Assembly (NCBI RefSeq): GCF_000379685.1
Contig: NZ_KB903290.1
Span: 147,790 to 211,789 of the forward strand
Source: Catelliglobosispora koreensis DSM 44566
Lineage (GTDB): Bacteria > Actinomycetota > Actinomycetes > Mycobacteriales > Micromonosporaceae
DNA length: 64,000 nucleotides
Direction: 5' to 3'
Shown: one piece after another, positions 32,950 to 40,917 of the stretch
Numbering within the stretch: the stretch's first letter is position 1
Layout of the letters: every line of letters begins with the position of its first letter
The notes under the pieces: generated by a model
Told to the model about the DNA's origin: nothing
The model's input: the letters and a program-made list of their open reading frames with translations, nothing else
The model's database searches: none
Position numbers and translations under genes: made by a program

Positions 32950-32979
32950 GTTCACGGTCAGTGCGGCGAGCGCCGTGAT

Positions 32980-34188
32980 TTAGGCGGCCAGGGCGTTCAC
33001 GGTAGCGGTGACGAGTTCAGCGGCGGCCAATAGTGTTTCCGGTTCGACGGTTTGCGGGACCTCGGCAGGGGTCTGGTAGGCGGGGATGCCCATCCCTATC
33101 CCGATCGCCGCGTGGCCAGCCGCGGCGTAGCGGCGGTTGTCTGAAGGCATGGCCTTCCCACGCAGCGGGATGCCAGTTTGGCGACCAGCCTGGTCGAGCG
33201 CTGCCACAAGTGCCTGGGCTGGGCCGCCCGCTTCGATAGCGGCGGCTTCGTGTAGCTGTGCGGCGCCGTCGACGTTGATGAGGGCAGTGCCGGAGGGCAA
33301 TTGCGGTGCGTGGTGGGCCGAACCGTGCGCGCCGGCCTCTTCGCCATCGAGCAGCGCCACAGCCAGGCCAACATGCGGTGCAAGCGTGGCGTGCAAGCGT
33401 TGCGCTGCTTGCAAAACGACGGCGACTCCTGAGGCGTTATCGCCTGCCGCAGGGAATCGTGTCCCGTCAGGGTCATCGCCTACACCGTCAAAGTGGGCAG
33501 TCAGCCAAACCGACAGCGCGCCAGGTGCGGGCTCGCGAAAGACGCCATACACGTTGGTGCCGACCACATTTACTGTCTGCAACGGCACCGCCGCGGACAC
33601 GACGGACTGGTGCCCCTCGCGTACCGAGAAGGCCATCTCATCGAAGACGTCTCGGCGCACCGACAGCACGGGCAACGGGCACGCTGCCGGACCGGCGATC
33701 ATCTTGGGCATCCAGCCGGCATCATCGGTCCCGCGCGGCAGCAGGAGCCCCACTGCACCAGCATGCGTGAGCGCTGCCGCACGGACCGCGCTGTATGAGG
33801 AATCGAGCACCCAGGCACCCGCGCGCGGTATGCCAGACAGTGGCCCGGTCACCGGGAAGGGGACGCTGGCAGACGCGAGGTGCTCGGCGAAATCTCTGCG
33901 GTGCGACAGATTTCGCGCCCCCGCTGGTGACTCCCACCGCAATCGTGGCATAGCGGAAAGACGCTTGACCGCGCCGTGGAGCGCGAACGAGTCCAAATGT
34001 GTCTGCGCGCCAAGGCTTTCCAAGTGCGCAGCCAGCCAGGCCGATGCCGCTTGTCCACCGGGGGTGCCAATTTGGCGGCCGGTGAAGTCGTCTGCCGCGA
34101 GCCGGGCGATCACGCCCTGCATTCGCCGCAAGGCTTCGCTGGCGAGGGCGGAGCCGGTGACGACCGGCTCCGCCGTGCGGCTGTTCAT
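32980..34188 (-). CDS. M28-family metallopeptidase coupled to the CCG peptide gene
   Basis: 402 aa, cytoplasmic by sequence (no signal peptide). ATG 34188 overlaps the stop of the CCG-peptide gene (ATGA) and has no good ribosome site of its own, so it depends on translation of that gene. Peptidase core: TAHFDGVGDDPDG (first His), AGDNASG (bridging Asp), LLDGEEAGAHGS (general base Glu and Glu ligand), NVDGAAQ (Asp ligand). The last ligand, normally His in a YHTPxDTP-like motif, reads AYQTPAEVP here, so His is replaced by Gln; activity or metal content may be altered. M28 enzymes are di-zinc aminopeptidases. A PA-like inserted segment sits around 100-200. Possible role: processing or recycling of the cysteine peptide or of thiol conjugates (inference). 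Confidence 0.82.
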   Translation of the reverse strand: MNSRTAEPVVTGSALASEALRRMQGVIARLAADDFTGRQIGTPGGQAASAWLAAHLESLGAQTHLDSFALHGAVKRLSAMPRLRWESPAGARNLSHRRDFAEHLASASVPFPVTGPLSGIPRAGAWVLDSSYSAVRAAALTHAGAVGLLLPRGTDDAGWMPKMIAGPAACPLPVLSVRRDVFDEMAFSVREGHQSVVSAAVPLQTVNVVGTNVYGVFREPAPGALSVWLTAHFDGVGDDPDGTRFPAAGDNASGVAVVLQAAQRLHATLAPHVGLAVALLDGEEAGAHGSAHHAPQLPSGTALINVDGAAQLHEAAAIEAGGPAQALVAALDQAGRQTGIPLRGKAMPSDNRRYAAAGHAAIGIGMGIPAYQTPAEVPQTVEPETLLAAAELVTATVNALAA

Positions 34189-34418
34189 CCGCAGCAGCCC
34201 TGACCCGAAGCGACAGCCTCAGCCTTGGCGGTTGTGCCGCAGCAGCTGCCGGCTTCTTGCGCCTCGGCCGTGGTCCCGCAACACGGGCTGGCAGCGGCGG
34301 TGACCTCGATCGTGGTCGTTGCCGCGGGTGCGCTGCCGCAGCAGCCGCCCGCCGACGGTGGGGTGAACGCCTGGCCGAGGTCGCCAGTAAACCCGCCAGA
34401 AGTGGGTGCAGTCGTCAT
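34185..34418 (-). CDS. Small cysteine-rich peptide with four CCG motifs
   Basis: 77 aa from ATG 34418 with AAGGGA 7 nt upstream. All eight cysteines occur as four CCG units (residues 26-28, 46-48, 59-61, 75-77) spaced by Ala/Thr/Glu-rich linkers, the last being the exact C-terminus. The first 25 residues (GGFTGDLGQAFTPPSAGG) are cysteine-free. I know no family name. Vicinal cysteine pairs are good ligands for As(III), Sb(III) and other soft metals, so a metallothionein-like scavenger is likely. A ribosomal precursor peptide is an alternative. The gene is divergent from arsR across an 86-nt region with a likely operator in its promoter, and translationally coupled to the M28 peptidase. Confidence 0.75.
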   Translation of the reverse strand: MTTAPTSGGFTGDLGQAFTPPSAGGCCGSAPAATTTIEVTAAASPCCGTTAEAQEAGSCCGTTAKAEAVASGQGCCG

Positions 34419-34438
34419 GATCTCGTCCCTTGTCTAGA

Positions 34439-34498
34439 TGATTTTCGAATCAGCGCGCTGGAGGCAAGCTTGCACCTTGTTTAGAAGTCTGTCAACCT
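34439..34498. promoter_or_regulatory. Divergent arsR / CCG-peptide promoter with inverted repeat
   Basis: TGATT-TTCG-AATCA (34439-34452) is a perfect 5-4-5 inverted repeat overlapping the likely -10 region of the leftward CCG gene (minus-strand TTGCCT about 17 nt before AAATCA). Rightward, TTGCAC (34470-34475) and CAACCT (34493-34498) are 17 nt apart and the arsR ATG follows after 6 nt, i.e. leaderless. Arrangement as expected for ArsR repression of the CCG operon. Confidence 0.55.
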
Positions 34499-34504
34499 AG
34501 AGGC

Positions 34505-34870
34505 ATGTCGAAACAGCTAGTGGTTCTGGACACCTCCACGGGAGCCTGCTGCGAGCCCCTCACACAGGCCGCGCTGGACATCAGCCAGGCCGAAACGCTG
34601 GCGCCGATGTTCAAAGCGCTTGGTGACCCGATCCGGCTGCGGCTGCTGTCGATGATCACCTCGGCGGAGGGCGGCGAGGCATGCGTGTGTGACATGACGC
34701 CACAGTTCGACGTGTCCGGGCCGACCATCTCGCATCACCTGAAAGTTCTGCGTGAGGCTGGCTTGATTGAGGGTGACCGGCGTGGGACGTGGGTGTGGTA
34801 CCGGCCGCTACCTCAGGCGATGCGTGCCCTCGCTGCTGTGCTCAACACCCCAGTCGGTGCTGGCGTGTGA
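34505..34870 (+). CDS. arsR: ArsR-family arsenic/antimony-type repressor
   Basis: 121 aa from ATG 34505. Winged helix: FKALGDPIRLRLLSMITSAE, CDMTPQFDVSGPTISHHLKV, LREAGLIEGDRRGTWVWYRP. Cysteines are at 15 and 16 (TGACCEPL) and 60 and 62 (EACVCDM). The Cys15/Cys16 plus a cysteine near 55-60 arrangement is that described for the Corynebacterium glutamicum ArsR As(III) site; CVCD also matches the classical alpha-3 motif. Binding of As(III) or Sb(III) would release DNA. Divergent from the CCG-peptide/M28 operon, its clearest target. No ACR3/ArsB pump or ArsC reductase lies nearby. Confidence 0.9.
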   Translation: MSKQLVVLDTSTGACCEPLTQAALDISQAETLAPMFKALGDPIRLRLLSMITSAEGGEACVCDMTPQFDVSGPTISHHLKVLREAGLIEGDRRGTWVWYRPLPQAMRALAAVLNTPVGAGV

Positions 34871-34997
34871 ACAGCGGCGGCGATCAGGCTGCGCGGCTGC
34901 GATCTCACAGGCGGCCTGCTCTGGCGGTGAGGGGTTCGGTGCGGTGCTGAATTGTGTTTGAACGTTTTCGGTTACCGGCCTGTTGTGTAATCGTTTC

Positions 34998-36179
34998 ATG
35001 GTCGCTGTGGCGGTAGGCAATGTTGACGTGGCACATATGGCGTGGGCTGCCGCCCGCGACGTCGCCACCGCCGTCCCCGCGATGGGCGCGCCGGTGAAAG
35101 TGGCCGTGGATTCCGCACATGGACTGGCGCTGGCCAAAGATGTCACCGCGACCGTGGCGTCGCCGCCGTTCATGTGTGCGGCGATGGACGGTTACGCCGT
35201 GCGTGGTTTGGGGCCATGGCGGGTTGTCGGCAAGGTGCTGGCGGGAGCAGCGCCGTTGCCGCACAAGCTAATGCCCGGGGAGGGCGCCGAGATCGGAACG
35301 GGCGCGATCGTGCCCGACGGCACCGACGCGGTCATCCCTTATGAACAGTGCCAAGTGGAGCACGACATCGTGACCGCTGAACCTCCCACCCGCCGGCACA
35401 TCCGGCATGCCGGTGAGGATTTCCCGGTCGGCGAAGTGGTGGCCTCGGCAGGACAGCGGGTCACGGCTGCGGTCGCCGGTGTGGTGGCACAGTCTGGTGT
35501 GGACGTTGTTTGGGTAACGCCGCAGCCGTCGGTATGGCTGATCGTGACCGGCGATGAGGTGATCACGTCCGGTGTGCCGGTGGCCGGGCAGGTTCGTGAA
35601 GCCCACACCGCGGTGGTCGCGGCGTTGACAGGACGGGCCGGCGGGGTGTTCGCGGGACGCACGGTGATTGGCGACGATCCGCAATTGCTGCGGCAGGAGC
35701 TTGAAGCCACGTCCGCGAAAGTTGTGGTGGTATCGGGGTCCTCTTCGGCGGGGCGGGCCGATCACTTGCGTGAGGTGCTGACGGGCATGGGTGGCCGTTG
35801 GCTGATCGATGGCGTGGCGTGCCGTCCTGGCCATCCGCAGGGGCTGGGGCAAACCGTGGACGGTCGCTGGGTGGTCAGTCTTCCGGGCAATCCGTTCGCG
35901 GGGATGGTGGCGGGCCTGACGTTGCTGGAGCCGTTGGTGTCCAGCCTCGCTGGGCGCGACCCAGCTAAAGCGTTGCGGCTGCCGGTTTCCGGCCACGTCG
36001 GGCCGTATGAGCATGGTGTGCGGCTGGTGCCGGTCACTTTGGACGATCGTGGGGGAGCCGTTGTCATCGCTGGTTCCCGCCCCGGGAGTCTGCGTGCGGT
36101 GGCGCGGGCTGACGCGGTCGCGGTGATCGAGCCAGGATGGACAGACGGTGCGGTGGCTGAGTTGCTGCTTGTTCCCTAG
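34998..36179 (+). CDS. moeA: MoeA-like molybdopterin molybdenumtransferase
   Basis: 393 aa from ATG 34998; TGTAAT (34986-34991) then 6 nt then ATG suggests a leaderless start. Motifs: PPFMCAAMDGYAVRG (MoeA AMDGYA), GTDAVIPYEQ, VTGDEV, and a LPGNPFAGMVAGL MoCF motif. The usual GGVSVGD segment reads SGSSSAGRADH, a divergent version seen in shorter MoeA-like proteins, so catalytic detail may differ. It inserts molybdate into adenylated molybdopterin in the cytoplasm. It converges on modC with stop codons sharing one CTAG, and lies beside the molybdate uptake operon, fitting its role. Confidence 0.85.
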   Translation: MVAVAVGNVDVAHMAWAAARDVATAVPAMGAPVKVAVDSAHGLALAKDVTATVASPPFMCAAMDGYAVRGLGPWRVVGKVLAGAAPLPHKLMPGEGAEIGTGAIVPDGTDAVIPYEQCQVEHDIVTAEPPTRRHIRHAGEDFPVGEVVASAGQRVTAAVAGVVAQSGVDVVWVTPQPSVWLIVTGDEVITSGVPVAGQVREAHTAVVAALTGRAGGVFAGRTVIGDDPQLLRQELEATSAKVVVVSGSSSAGRADHLREVLTGMGGRWLIDGVACRPGHPQGLGQTVDGRWVVSLPGNPFAGMVAGLTLLEPLVSSLAGRDPAKALRLPVSGHVGPYEHGVRLVPVTLDDRGGAVVIAGSRPGSLRAVARADAVAVIEPGWTDGAVAELLLVP

Positions 36180-37243
36180 GCGGGGTAGGCGCGCGTTTCG
36201 GTGGCTTTGACCGCGGCCCAGATGTGCTGGCCGGGGTTGAGGTGCAGGTGCGCCGCCGCGGCGGGGGTGACATCGGCTGCGGTGACCATGGGTCCGCCGA
36301 GCTGGATGCGCAGGTTGTCGCCGTGGCGGTGGATGCCGGTGATCGTGGCCTGCCAGGTATTGCGGGGGCTGCCGTCCGGCTTTTGCTGATACAGCGACAC
36401 AGCCGAGGGTGAGAATGCCACAAATGCTTGCCCGACAAGGGGTTGCGTCGTGGTGAGGTTGAAGCCTCCCGGCAGGGTCACGCTGGTGCCGGTAGCGGTG
36501 CCCTGATACAGGTTGAGGCCGACCAGCCGGGCGATGTAGTCGGTGCGGGGCTGCGCGGTGATGGAGGCGGCGTCACCTTGCTGCACGATGGTGCCGTCTT
36601 CGATAACGACGAGGTGCTCGGCGAGCATCATGGCGTCGAGCGGGTCGTGCGTGACGATCAGCGTGGCGCCGGGATGGCCGTGCAAGTGCTGGTGCAGTTC
36701 GGCGCGGGTGTCCACGCGGGTGCGCGCGTCGAGGGCGGCGAGTGGTTCGTCGAGCAGCAGCAGCGCGGGATTGACGGCCAGTGCGCGGGCGAGGGCGACG
36801 CGCTGGGCTTGCCCGCCGGACAGGTGCCGTGGTCTACGGTCAGCGAGGTCTGCCAATCCCATTCGGCCGAGCCAGGCTGAGGCTAGAGCGCGGGCTTGTG
36901 TTTTCGTGCTGCCGTGGCGGCGTGGCCCGAACGCCACATTGTCCAATGCCGACAGATGCGGGAACAGCAGGTAGTCCTGGAACACAACGCCGACGGCCCG
37001 CTTCTCTGGCGGCACGAACAGTCTCGCGCCCGGATCGTCAAGCGTTTGCCCTTCGAGGCGGATGTGCCCGCCGGACAAGGGCCGCAACCCGGCAAGTGCC
37101 CGCAGCGCGGTGGTTTTGCCGGCGCCGTTAGGGCCAAGGAGGGCGACGACTTGCCCAGCGGCGACAGCCAAGTCGATGCCGAGCCGGAATGAGCCAAGCT
37201 CGACCTCAATTCGGGCATCCAATGTGGACACTGAAGAGGTCAT
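36176..37243 (-). CDS. modC: Molybdate ABC transporter ATP-binding protein ModC
   Basis: 355 aa from ATG 37243, overlapping the modB stop (ATGA). Walker A ALLGPNGAGKTTALRALAG, Q-loop VVFQDYLLFPHLSALDNVAF, signature HLSGGQAQRVALARALA, Walker B LLLLDEPLAALDA, H-loop VTHDP. The C-terminal ~70 residues are a TOBE/molbindin domain (NTWQATITGIHRHGDNLRIQL). Powers molybdate (or tungstate) import with ModB and ModA. Last gene of the operon; its TAG stop overlaps the moeA stop. Confidence 0.92.
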   Translation of the reverse strand: MTSSVSTLDARIEVELGSFRLGIDLAVAAGQVVALLGPNGAGKTTALRALAGLRPLSGGHIRLEGQTLDDPGARLFVPPEKRAVGVVFQDYLLFPHLSALDNVAFGPRRHGSTKTQARALASAWLGRMGLADLADRRPRHLSGGQAQRVALARALAVNPALLLLDEPLAALDARTRVDTRAELHQHLHGHPGATLIVTHDPLDAMMLAEHLVVIEDGTIVQQGDAASITAQPRTDYIARLVGLNLYQGTATGTSVTLPGGFNLTTTQPLVGQAFVAFSPSAVSLYQQKPDGSPRNTWQATITGIHRHGDNLRIQLGGPMVTAADVTPAAAAHLHLNPGQHIWAAVKATETRAYPA

Positions 37244-38037
37244 GGTGTAATCCACTTGTCGCGCAGGGCCGCGAGAATGGCTACTGACACGGTGAGCAGG
37301 ACGAGCGAGAGCACGATCGCTGCCTGCAGATCGGTTTCCAAGGCTAGATATACGGCCAGGGGCATGGTTTGGGTGCGGCCGGGGAAGTTGCCGGCGAAGG
37401 TGATAGTGGCGCCGAATTCACCCAGTGCCCTTGCCCAGCAAAGGACCGCGCCCGCGCCGATGCCAGGGGCGACGAGCGGCAAGGTGACGCGCGTGAAGGT
37501 GCTCCACCGTGTCGCGCCTAGTGTGGCGGCGGCTTCCTCATAGCGGGAGTCAGCGCCGCGTAATGCGCCTTCGACCGCGATGACTAGGAACGGCATCGCC
37601 ACAAATGCTTCGGCGAGCACCACTCCAGCGGTGGTGAACGGCAACGTGATGCCGAAGGTGTCATCAAGCCAGGAGCCGATCAGGCCACGGCGGCCGAAGA
37701 CCAGCAACAGAGCCACACCGCCGACGACCGGTGGCAAGACAAGGGGGACCGTCACGAGTGCCCGGACAAGCCGCCGCCCGGGAAAGTTGGTGCGCGCGAG
37801 CAGCCACGCCAGCGGAACCCCGAAAAGCATGCACAGCAAGGTGGCGATGGTGGCGGTTTGCAGCGAAAGGCCAAGGGCGGCAAGGACACCCGGCTCGGCC
37901 AGGCGTCGAGGAAGGGTGGCCCACGGGGTGCGAATGAGCAGCCCGGCCAGCGGCAGCACCAGGAATGCCATCCCCGCGATGGCCGGAATGAGCAGGGCTA
38001 AGGGAATGCGGGCCCGGCCGTGCCGGTCGGCTGCCAT
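37240..38037 (-). CDS. modB: Molybdate ABC transporter permease ModB
   Basis: 265 aa with six membrane helices. Conserved permease signature YEEAAATLGATRWSTFTRVT followed by LPLVAPGIGAG (the EAA loop contacting ModC). Helix 1 IPAIAGMAFLVLPLAGLLI; family motifs GVPLAWLLART and VPLVLPPVVGGVALLL are typical of ModB/CysT types. Encoded 12 nt after modA and overlapping modC by 4 nt. Confidence 0.92.
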   Translation of the reverse strand: MAADRHGRARIPLALLIPAIAGMAFLVLPLAGLLIRTPWATLPRRLAEPGVLAALGLSLQTATIATLLCMLFGVPLAWLLARTNFPGRRLVRALVTVPLVLPPVVGGVALLLVFGRRGLIGSWLDDTFGITLPFTTAGVVLAEAFVAMPFLVIAVEGALRGADSRYEEAAATLGATRWSTFTRVTLPLVAPGIGAGAVLCWARALGEFGATITFAGNFPGRTQTMPLAVYLALETDLQAAIVLSLVLLTVSVAILAALRDKWITP

Positions 38038-38049
38038 CGGTGGCGCCCG

Positions 38050-38841
38050 CTAAGGTTTCTGGAATCCGGCGCCGGTGAGCACCTTGATGCCTTGTTCTGA
38101 CAGGACGTAGGCCAGGAACGCTTGCGCGCCAGTCTTGTTCGGTGAAGCTTTCAAAACCACTATGGGGTACTCGTTGATCGCTTGCGAGGATTCAGGGAAC
38201 TCAAGGCCTTCCACGTCAGCGGCGGACCCTTTCGCATCGGTGCGGTAGACGAGCGCCGCGTCGACCTCACCGAGCTTCACCTTCGCCAGGGCCTGCTTGA
38301 CGTCTTGTTCCAACGTGACAGGGGTGAGTGAGAAGTTGGCCGCAGCGAGGGCCTTCTTCGCCGCCGCTCCACAAGGGACCTGCTCGGCGCACAACGCGAC
38401 TTTCAGCCCCGGCTTCGTCAAGTCAGCCAAAGCCTTGATGCCCTTCGGATTGCCTTTCGGCACCACGATCACGAGCTGGTTCTTCACGAAGGTGACGGCC
38501 GAGCCGTCAGCATTTCCGGCATCGGTAACGGTCTTCATATTGGCCAGAGCCGCCGAGGCGAAAACATCGGCAGGGGCACCCTGGTTGATCTGTGTGGCCA
38601 GAGCGGAGCTGCCGGCGAAGTTGAACGTCACCTCCGACCCCGGGTTAGCGGCCTCAAAGTCTTTGCCGATCTGCTTGAACGCATCGGTTAGTGAGGCCGC
38701 GGCGAACACGGTGACCTCACCAAGACCGCCCGAGCGCGGTGGAGTCGCCGGTGTGCTGGTGGCGCATCCGGCCAGCAGCGTTCCTGCTGCCACGGCCGTT
38801 GCCAGGAAACGGTTTAGCTTCAACGCCGTGCCCTTTCTCAT
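38050..38841 (-). CDS. modA: Molybdate-binding lipoprotein ModA
   Basis: 263 aa. Lipoprotein signal with lipobox LLAGC (Cys at residue ~26). Periplasmic-binding-protein pattern of ModA: VTVFAAASLTDAFKQIGKDF, NFAGSSALATQINQGAPADV, FASAALANMKTVTDAG, KNQLVIVVPKGNP, and LVYRTDA with the conserved Tyr of the oxyanion site. Captures molybdate or tungstate outside the membrane and delivers it to ModBC. The start overlaps the stop of the TOBE regulator gene (ATGA). Confidence 0.93.
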   Translation of the reverse strand: MRKGTALKLNRFLATAVAAGTLLAGCATSTPATPPRSGGLGEVTVFAAASLTDAFKQIGKDFEAANPGSEVTFNFAGSSALATQINQGAPADVFASAALANMKTVTDAGNADGSAVTFVKNQLVIVVPKGNPKGIKALADLTKPGLKVALCAEQVPCGAAAKKALAAANFSLTPVTLEQDVKQALAKVKLGEVDAALVYRTDAKGSAADVEGLEFPESSQAINEYPIVVLKASPNKTGAQAFLAYVLSEQGIKVLTGAGFQKP

Positions 38842-39236
38842 TTGCCGCTGGGCCTTTCCACGACAACCGCCGTCGACTTGATGACGGCGATGGCTAGCGA
38901 CCCGACCTGTAATCCCATCTCGTCAACGGCTTCACGGCTCATCAGCGACACCACCCGGAACGGGCCCGCCTGAATGTCGACCTGGGCCATAACGGTGTCT
39001 TTGACGATCCCGGTGACGATGCCGCGCAGCCGGTTGCGGGCCGAGGACACCTCACTATGCTCGCCGGGATCGTCAGCCAGGGACCGGGCGAAGGCGGCAA
39101 GGTCTTCGCCGCTGATCGCGCGGTGGCCGTGGTCGTCACGCCCGGCGGCGAGCCGGCCAGCGTCGACCCAGCGGCGCACCGTGTCGGCGCTGACACCGAG
39201 CAGCTGTGCTGCCTCACCTATCCGAAACGACGTCAC
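38838..39236 (-). CDS. Helix-turn-helix/TOBE molybdate-responsive regulator
   Basis: 132 aa from GTG 39236; TAGAGT 7 nt before the GTG suggests a leaderless transcript. N-terminal MerR/excisionase-like helix-turn-helix: FRIGEAAQLLGVSADTVRRW then VDAGRLAAGRDDHGHRAI. C-terminal TOBE/molbindin domain (ARNRLRGIVTGIVKDTVMAQ, LMSREAVDEMGLQVGSLAIA, VIKSTAVVVER) that binds molybdate. This domain pair is the actinobacterial counterpart of ModE. First gene of the operon with modABC by 4-nt overlap, so it likely autoregulates with molybdate as co-effector. Confidence 0.87.
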   Translation of the reverse strand: MTSFRIGEAAQLLGVSADTVRRWVDAGRLAAGRDDHGHRAISGEDLAAFARSLADDPGEHSEVSSARNRLRGIVTGIVKDTVMAQVDIQAGPFRVVSLMSREAVDEMGLQVGSLAIAVIKSTAVVVERPSGK

Positions 39237-39371
39237 ACGCCCTACTCTACGCCCTCGCATTTGCTAGCTGATTGCGCACTGCGTGCTAGCAGAAGCGGAT
39301 CAGATGGCCCATATCTAGCCGCATGTGCATGCGGACGGGCCCGCGGCGAGCTTCTGGGGTTGAATGGGGTG

Positions 39372-39932
39372 GTGAATACCTACGTGGTGCTGTTGCGCGG
39401 GATCAACGTCGGCGGCAAGAACAAAGTCCCGATGGCGGCCTTGAAAAAGTGCCTGGAAGATTTGGGATATACCAACGTTTCCACGTACATCGCCAGCGGC
39501 AACGTGATCTTAGAGTCCAAGAAACGGCCCGCTAAGGTGCAGGCCGAGATCGAGGCGGCGCTGCTCAAGAGCTTCACGCTCGACAGTGAGCTCATCAAGG
39601 TGCTGGCGTTGTCGCGCGAGCAGCTTCAGGCCGTCATCGACAACAAGCCCAAGGGTTTTGGCGAGCAGCCAGGCAAATATCACAGCGACGCCATCTTCCT
39701 GATGGGCATCAGTGCGGCCGAGACGATGGACATTTTCGATCCCCGCGAGGGAGTCGACGCTGTCTGGCCAGGTGACGGTGTCATCTACTCGCAGCGGTTA
39801 AGCGCCGAGCGCACCAAGAGCCGTCTGGGCAAGATTGTGGGCACACCGCCGTACAAGTCCATGACGATCCGCAGCTGGAGCACGACCACCAAGCTGCTGG
39901 ACCTACTGAGCAAAATGGACGCTGCCAGTTAG
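39372..39932 (+). CDS. DUF1697 family protein
   Basis: 186 aa from GTG 39372 (39369 possible). It shows the family opening NTYVVLLRGINVGGKNKVPM followed by AALKKCLEDLGYTNVSTYIA, SGNVIL, then a long middle and the closing SRLGKIVGTPPYKSMTIRSW, with STTTKLLDLL. DUF1697 proteins are small cytoplasmic proteins with no settled function; the N-terminal RGINVGG motif is the family signature. Divergent from the TOBE regulator operon and converging on the M23 gene with a hairpin between. Confidence 0.88.
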   Translation: MNTYVVLLRGINVGGKNKVPMAALKKCLEDLGYTNVSTYIASGNVILESKKRPAKVQAEIEAALLKSFTLDSELIKVLALSREQLQAVIDNKPKGFGEQPGKYHSDAIFLMGISAAETMDIFDPREGVDAVWPGDGVIYSQRLSAERTKSRLGKIVGTPPYKSMTIRSWSTTTKLLDLLSKMDAAS

Positions 39933-39943
39933 ACGGCCGCTTG

Positions 39944-39970
39944 GGGTGCCCAGCCTATGGCCGGGCACCC
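39944..39970. terminator. Bidirectional terminator between DUF1697 and M23 genes
   Basis: GGGTGCCC (39944-39951) pairs with GGGCACCC (39963-39970); inner GCC/GGC pairing extends the stem after a mismatch. Located between the two converging stops. Confidence 0.6.
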
Positions 39971-39985
39971 GTTGAGCGGTGGTGC

Positions 39986-40867
39986 TCAGGAGAACTGGCA
40001 GCAGATGTTGTAGCCCTGCGACATCCAGAAGGACGTCGGGTTCGGGTTGTCGAGCGTGGGGTCGCCGACGCTGACGGCAGCGTGGGTTTGGCGTCCGTTG
40101 CGCATCTCGACGTGCGTGTGCGGGGATCCGCCGGCCCGGTCGTCCTCGTAGCCGATGTGCTGGCCCTTGGCGATCGATTGCCCGACTGAGAAGCCGAGCG
40201 GGTCCAGGTGCAGGTAGACGATGGTCTTGTTAAGACCGCTGTTGTAGATGGCCAGCGTGGAAAGGGAACTGGTGCTTCCCTCGACCACGCGGGTCACCGT
40301 GCCGGAGACGAGGGCGTAAACCGCGACGCCAGAGCCGCGGGCGAGGTCGGTGCCTTCGTGGCGGCCGGTCTGGTTGAGGTAGCCGTCGAAGTAGGCGGTG
40401 ATGCGGCCGCCGGTGGTCTTGTACAGGCCGTTTTCCAGGGTGGTGTTGCTGGCCGACCCGACGATGTGCCCGGCGTTTTCGTTCTTGAGCGCGGCGCGCA
40501 GGTCAGCCTTGGCTCCGGCGCTGAAGTTGTCGATGGCGCCGGCGTAACCGCTCTTGTAGAAGACCGTGACGTAAGCGCCTTCACGGTTCCAGGCTGACGC
40601 CGCGTTGTTCTTCACACACTGGCCCTGTCCGGCACCGGCACTGATGAACTTATGGCAGCCGGTGCCTTCGCCGTAAGTCGAGATCGACCCGGCGAAGTCG
40701 CGCAGCGAGCCCTGGTTGCCACTGTTGTAGTAGAGACAGAATTCGCCGGCCTCACACACGCCGTTGTACGCGGCTGCCTGTGCTGGTGAGGCGATCAGGG
40801 TGCTCGCGGCTAGGGTCGCCACCACGCTGAGCGCGGCGACCACCAGCCTCTTGAAGATCCTTGGCAT
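39986..40867 (-). CDS. Secreted M23-family peptidase-like protein with I36-type N-terminal domain
   Basis: 293 aa from ATG 40867 (GAGGGGGC upstream). Signal peptide to about residue 32 (LVVAALSVVATLAASTLIAS then PAQAAA). Residues ~33-115 resemble the peptidase-inhibitor I36 fold (GVCEAGEFCLYYNSGNQGSL, FYKSGYAGAIDNFS, paired cysteines). The C-terminal ~160 residues are LytM/M23-like: GRHEGTDLARG (HxxxD zinc half-site), VYLHLDPLGFSVGQ, and SPHTHVEM (HxH). M23 enzymes cut peptidoglycan cross-bridges outside the cell. An inhibitor-like domain fused to a protease-like domain is noteworthy. The C-terminus ends with a CC pair (YNICCQFS). Confidence 0.87.
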   Translation of the reverse strand: MPRIFKRLVVAALSVVATLAASTLIASPAQAAAYNGVCEAGEFCLYYNSGNQGSLRDFAGSISTYGEGTGCHKFISAGAGQGQCVKNNAASAWNREGAYVTVFYKSGYAGAIDNFSAGAKADLRAALKNENAGHIVGSASNTTLENGLYKTTGGRITAYFDGYLNQTGRHEGTDLARGSGVAVYALVSGTVTRVVEGSTSSLSTLAIYNSGLNKTIVYLHLDPLGFSVGQSIAKGQHIGYEDDRAGGSPHTHVEMRNGRQTHAAVSVGDPTLDNPNPTSFWMSQGYNICCQFS

Positions 40868-40917
40868 TGCTTTGCCCCCTCTCGGCGGCCGGATAGGCCA
40901 CCTCATCAGCATTACAA

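Noticed and set aside
39057..39371. Long N-terminal extension of the DUF1697 protein
   Set aside because: The extension is antisense to the TOBE regulator and its promoter; the family signature begins directly at GTG 39372.
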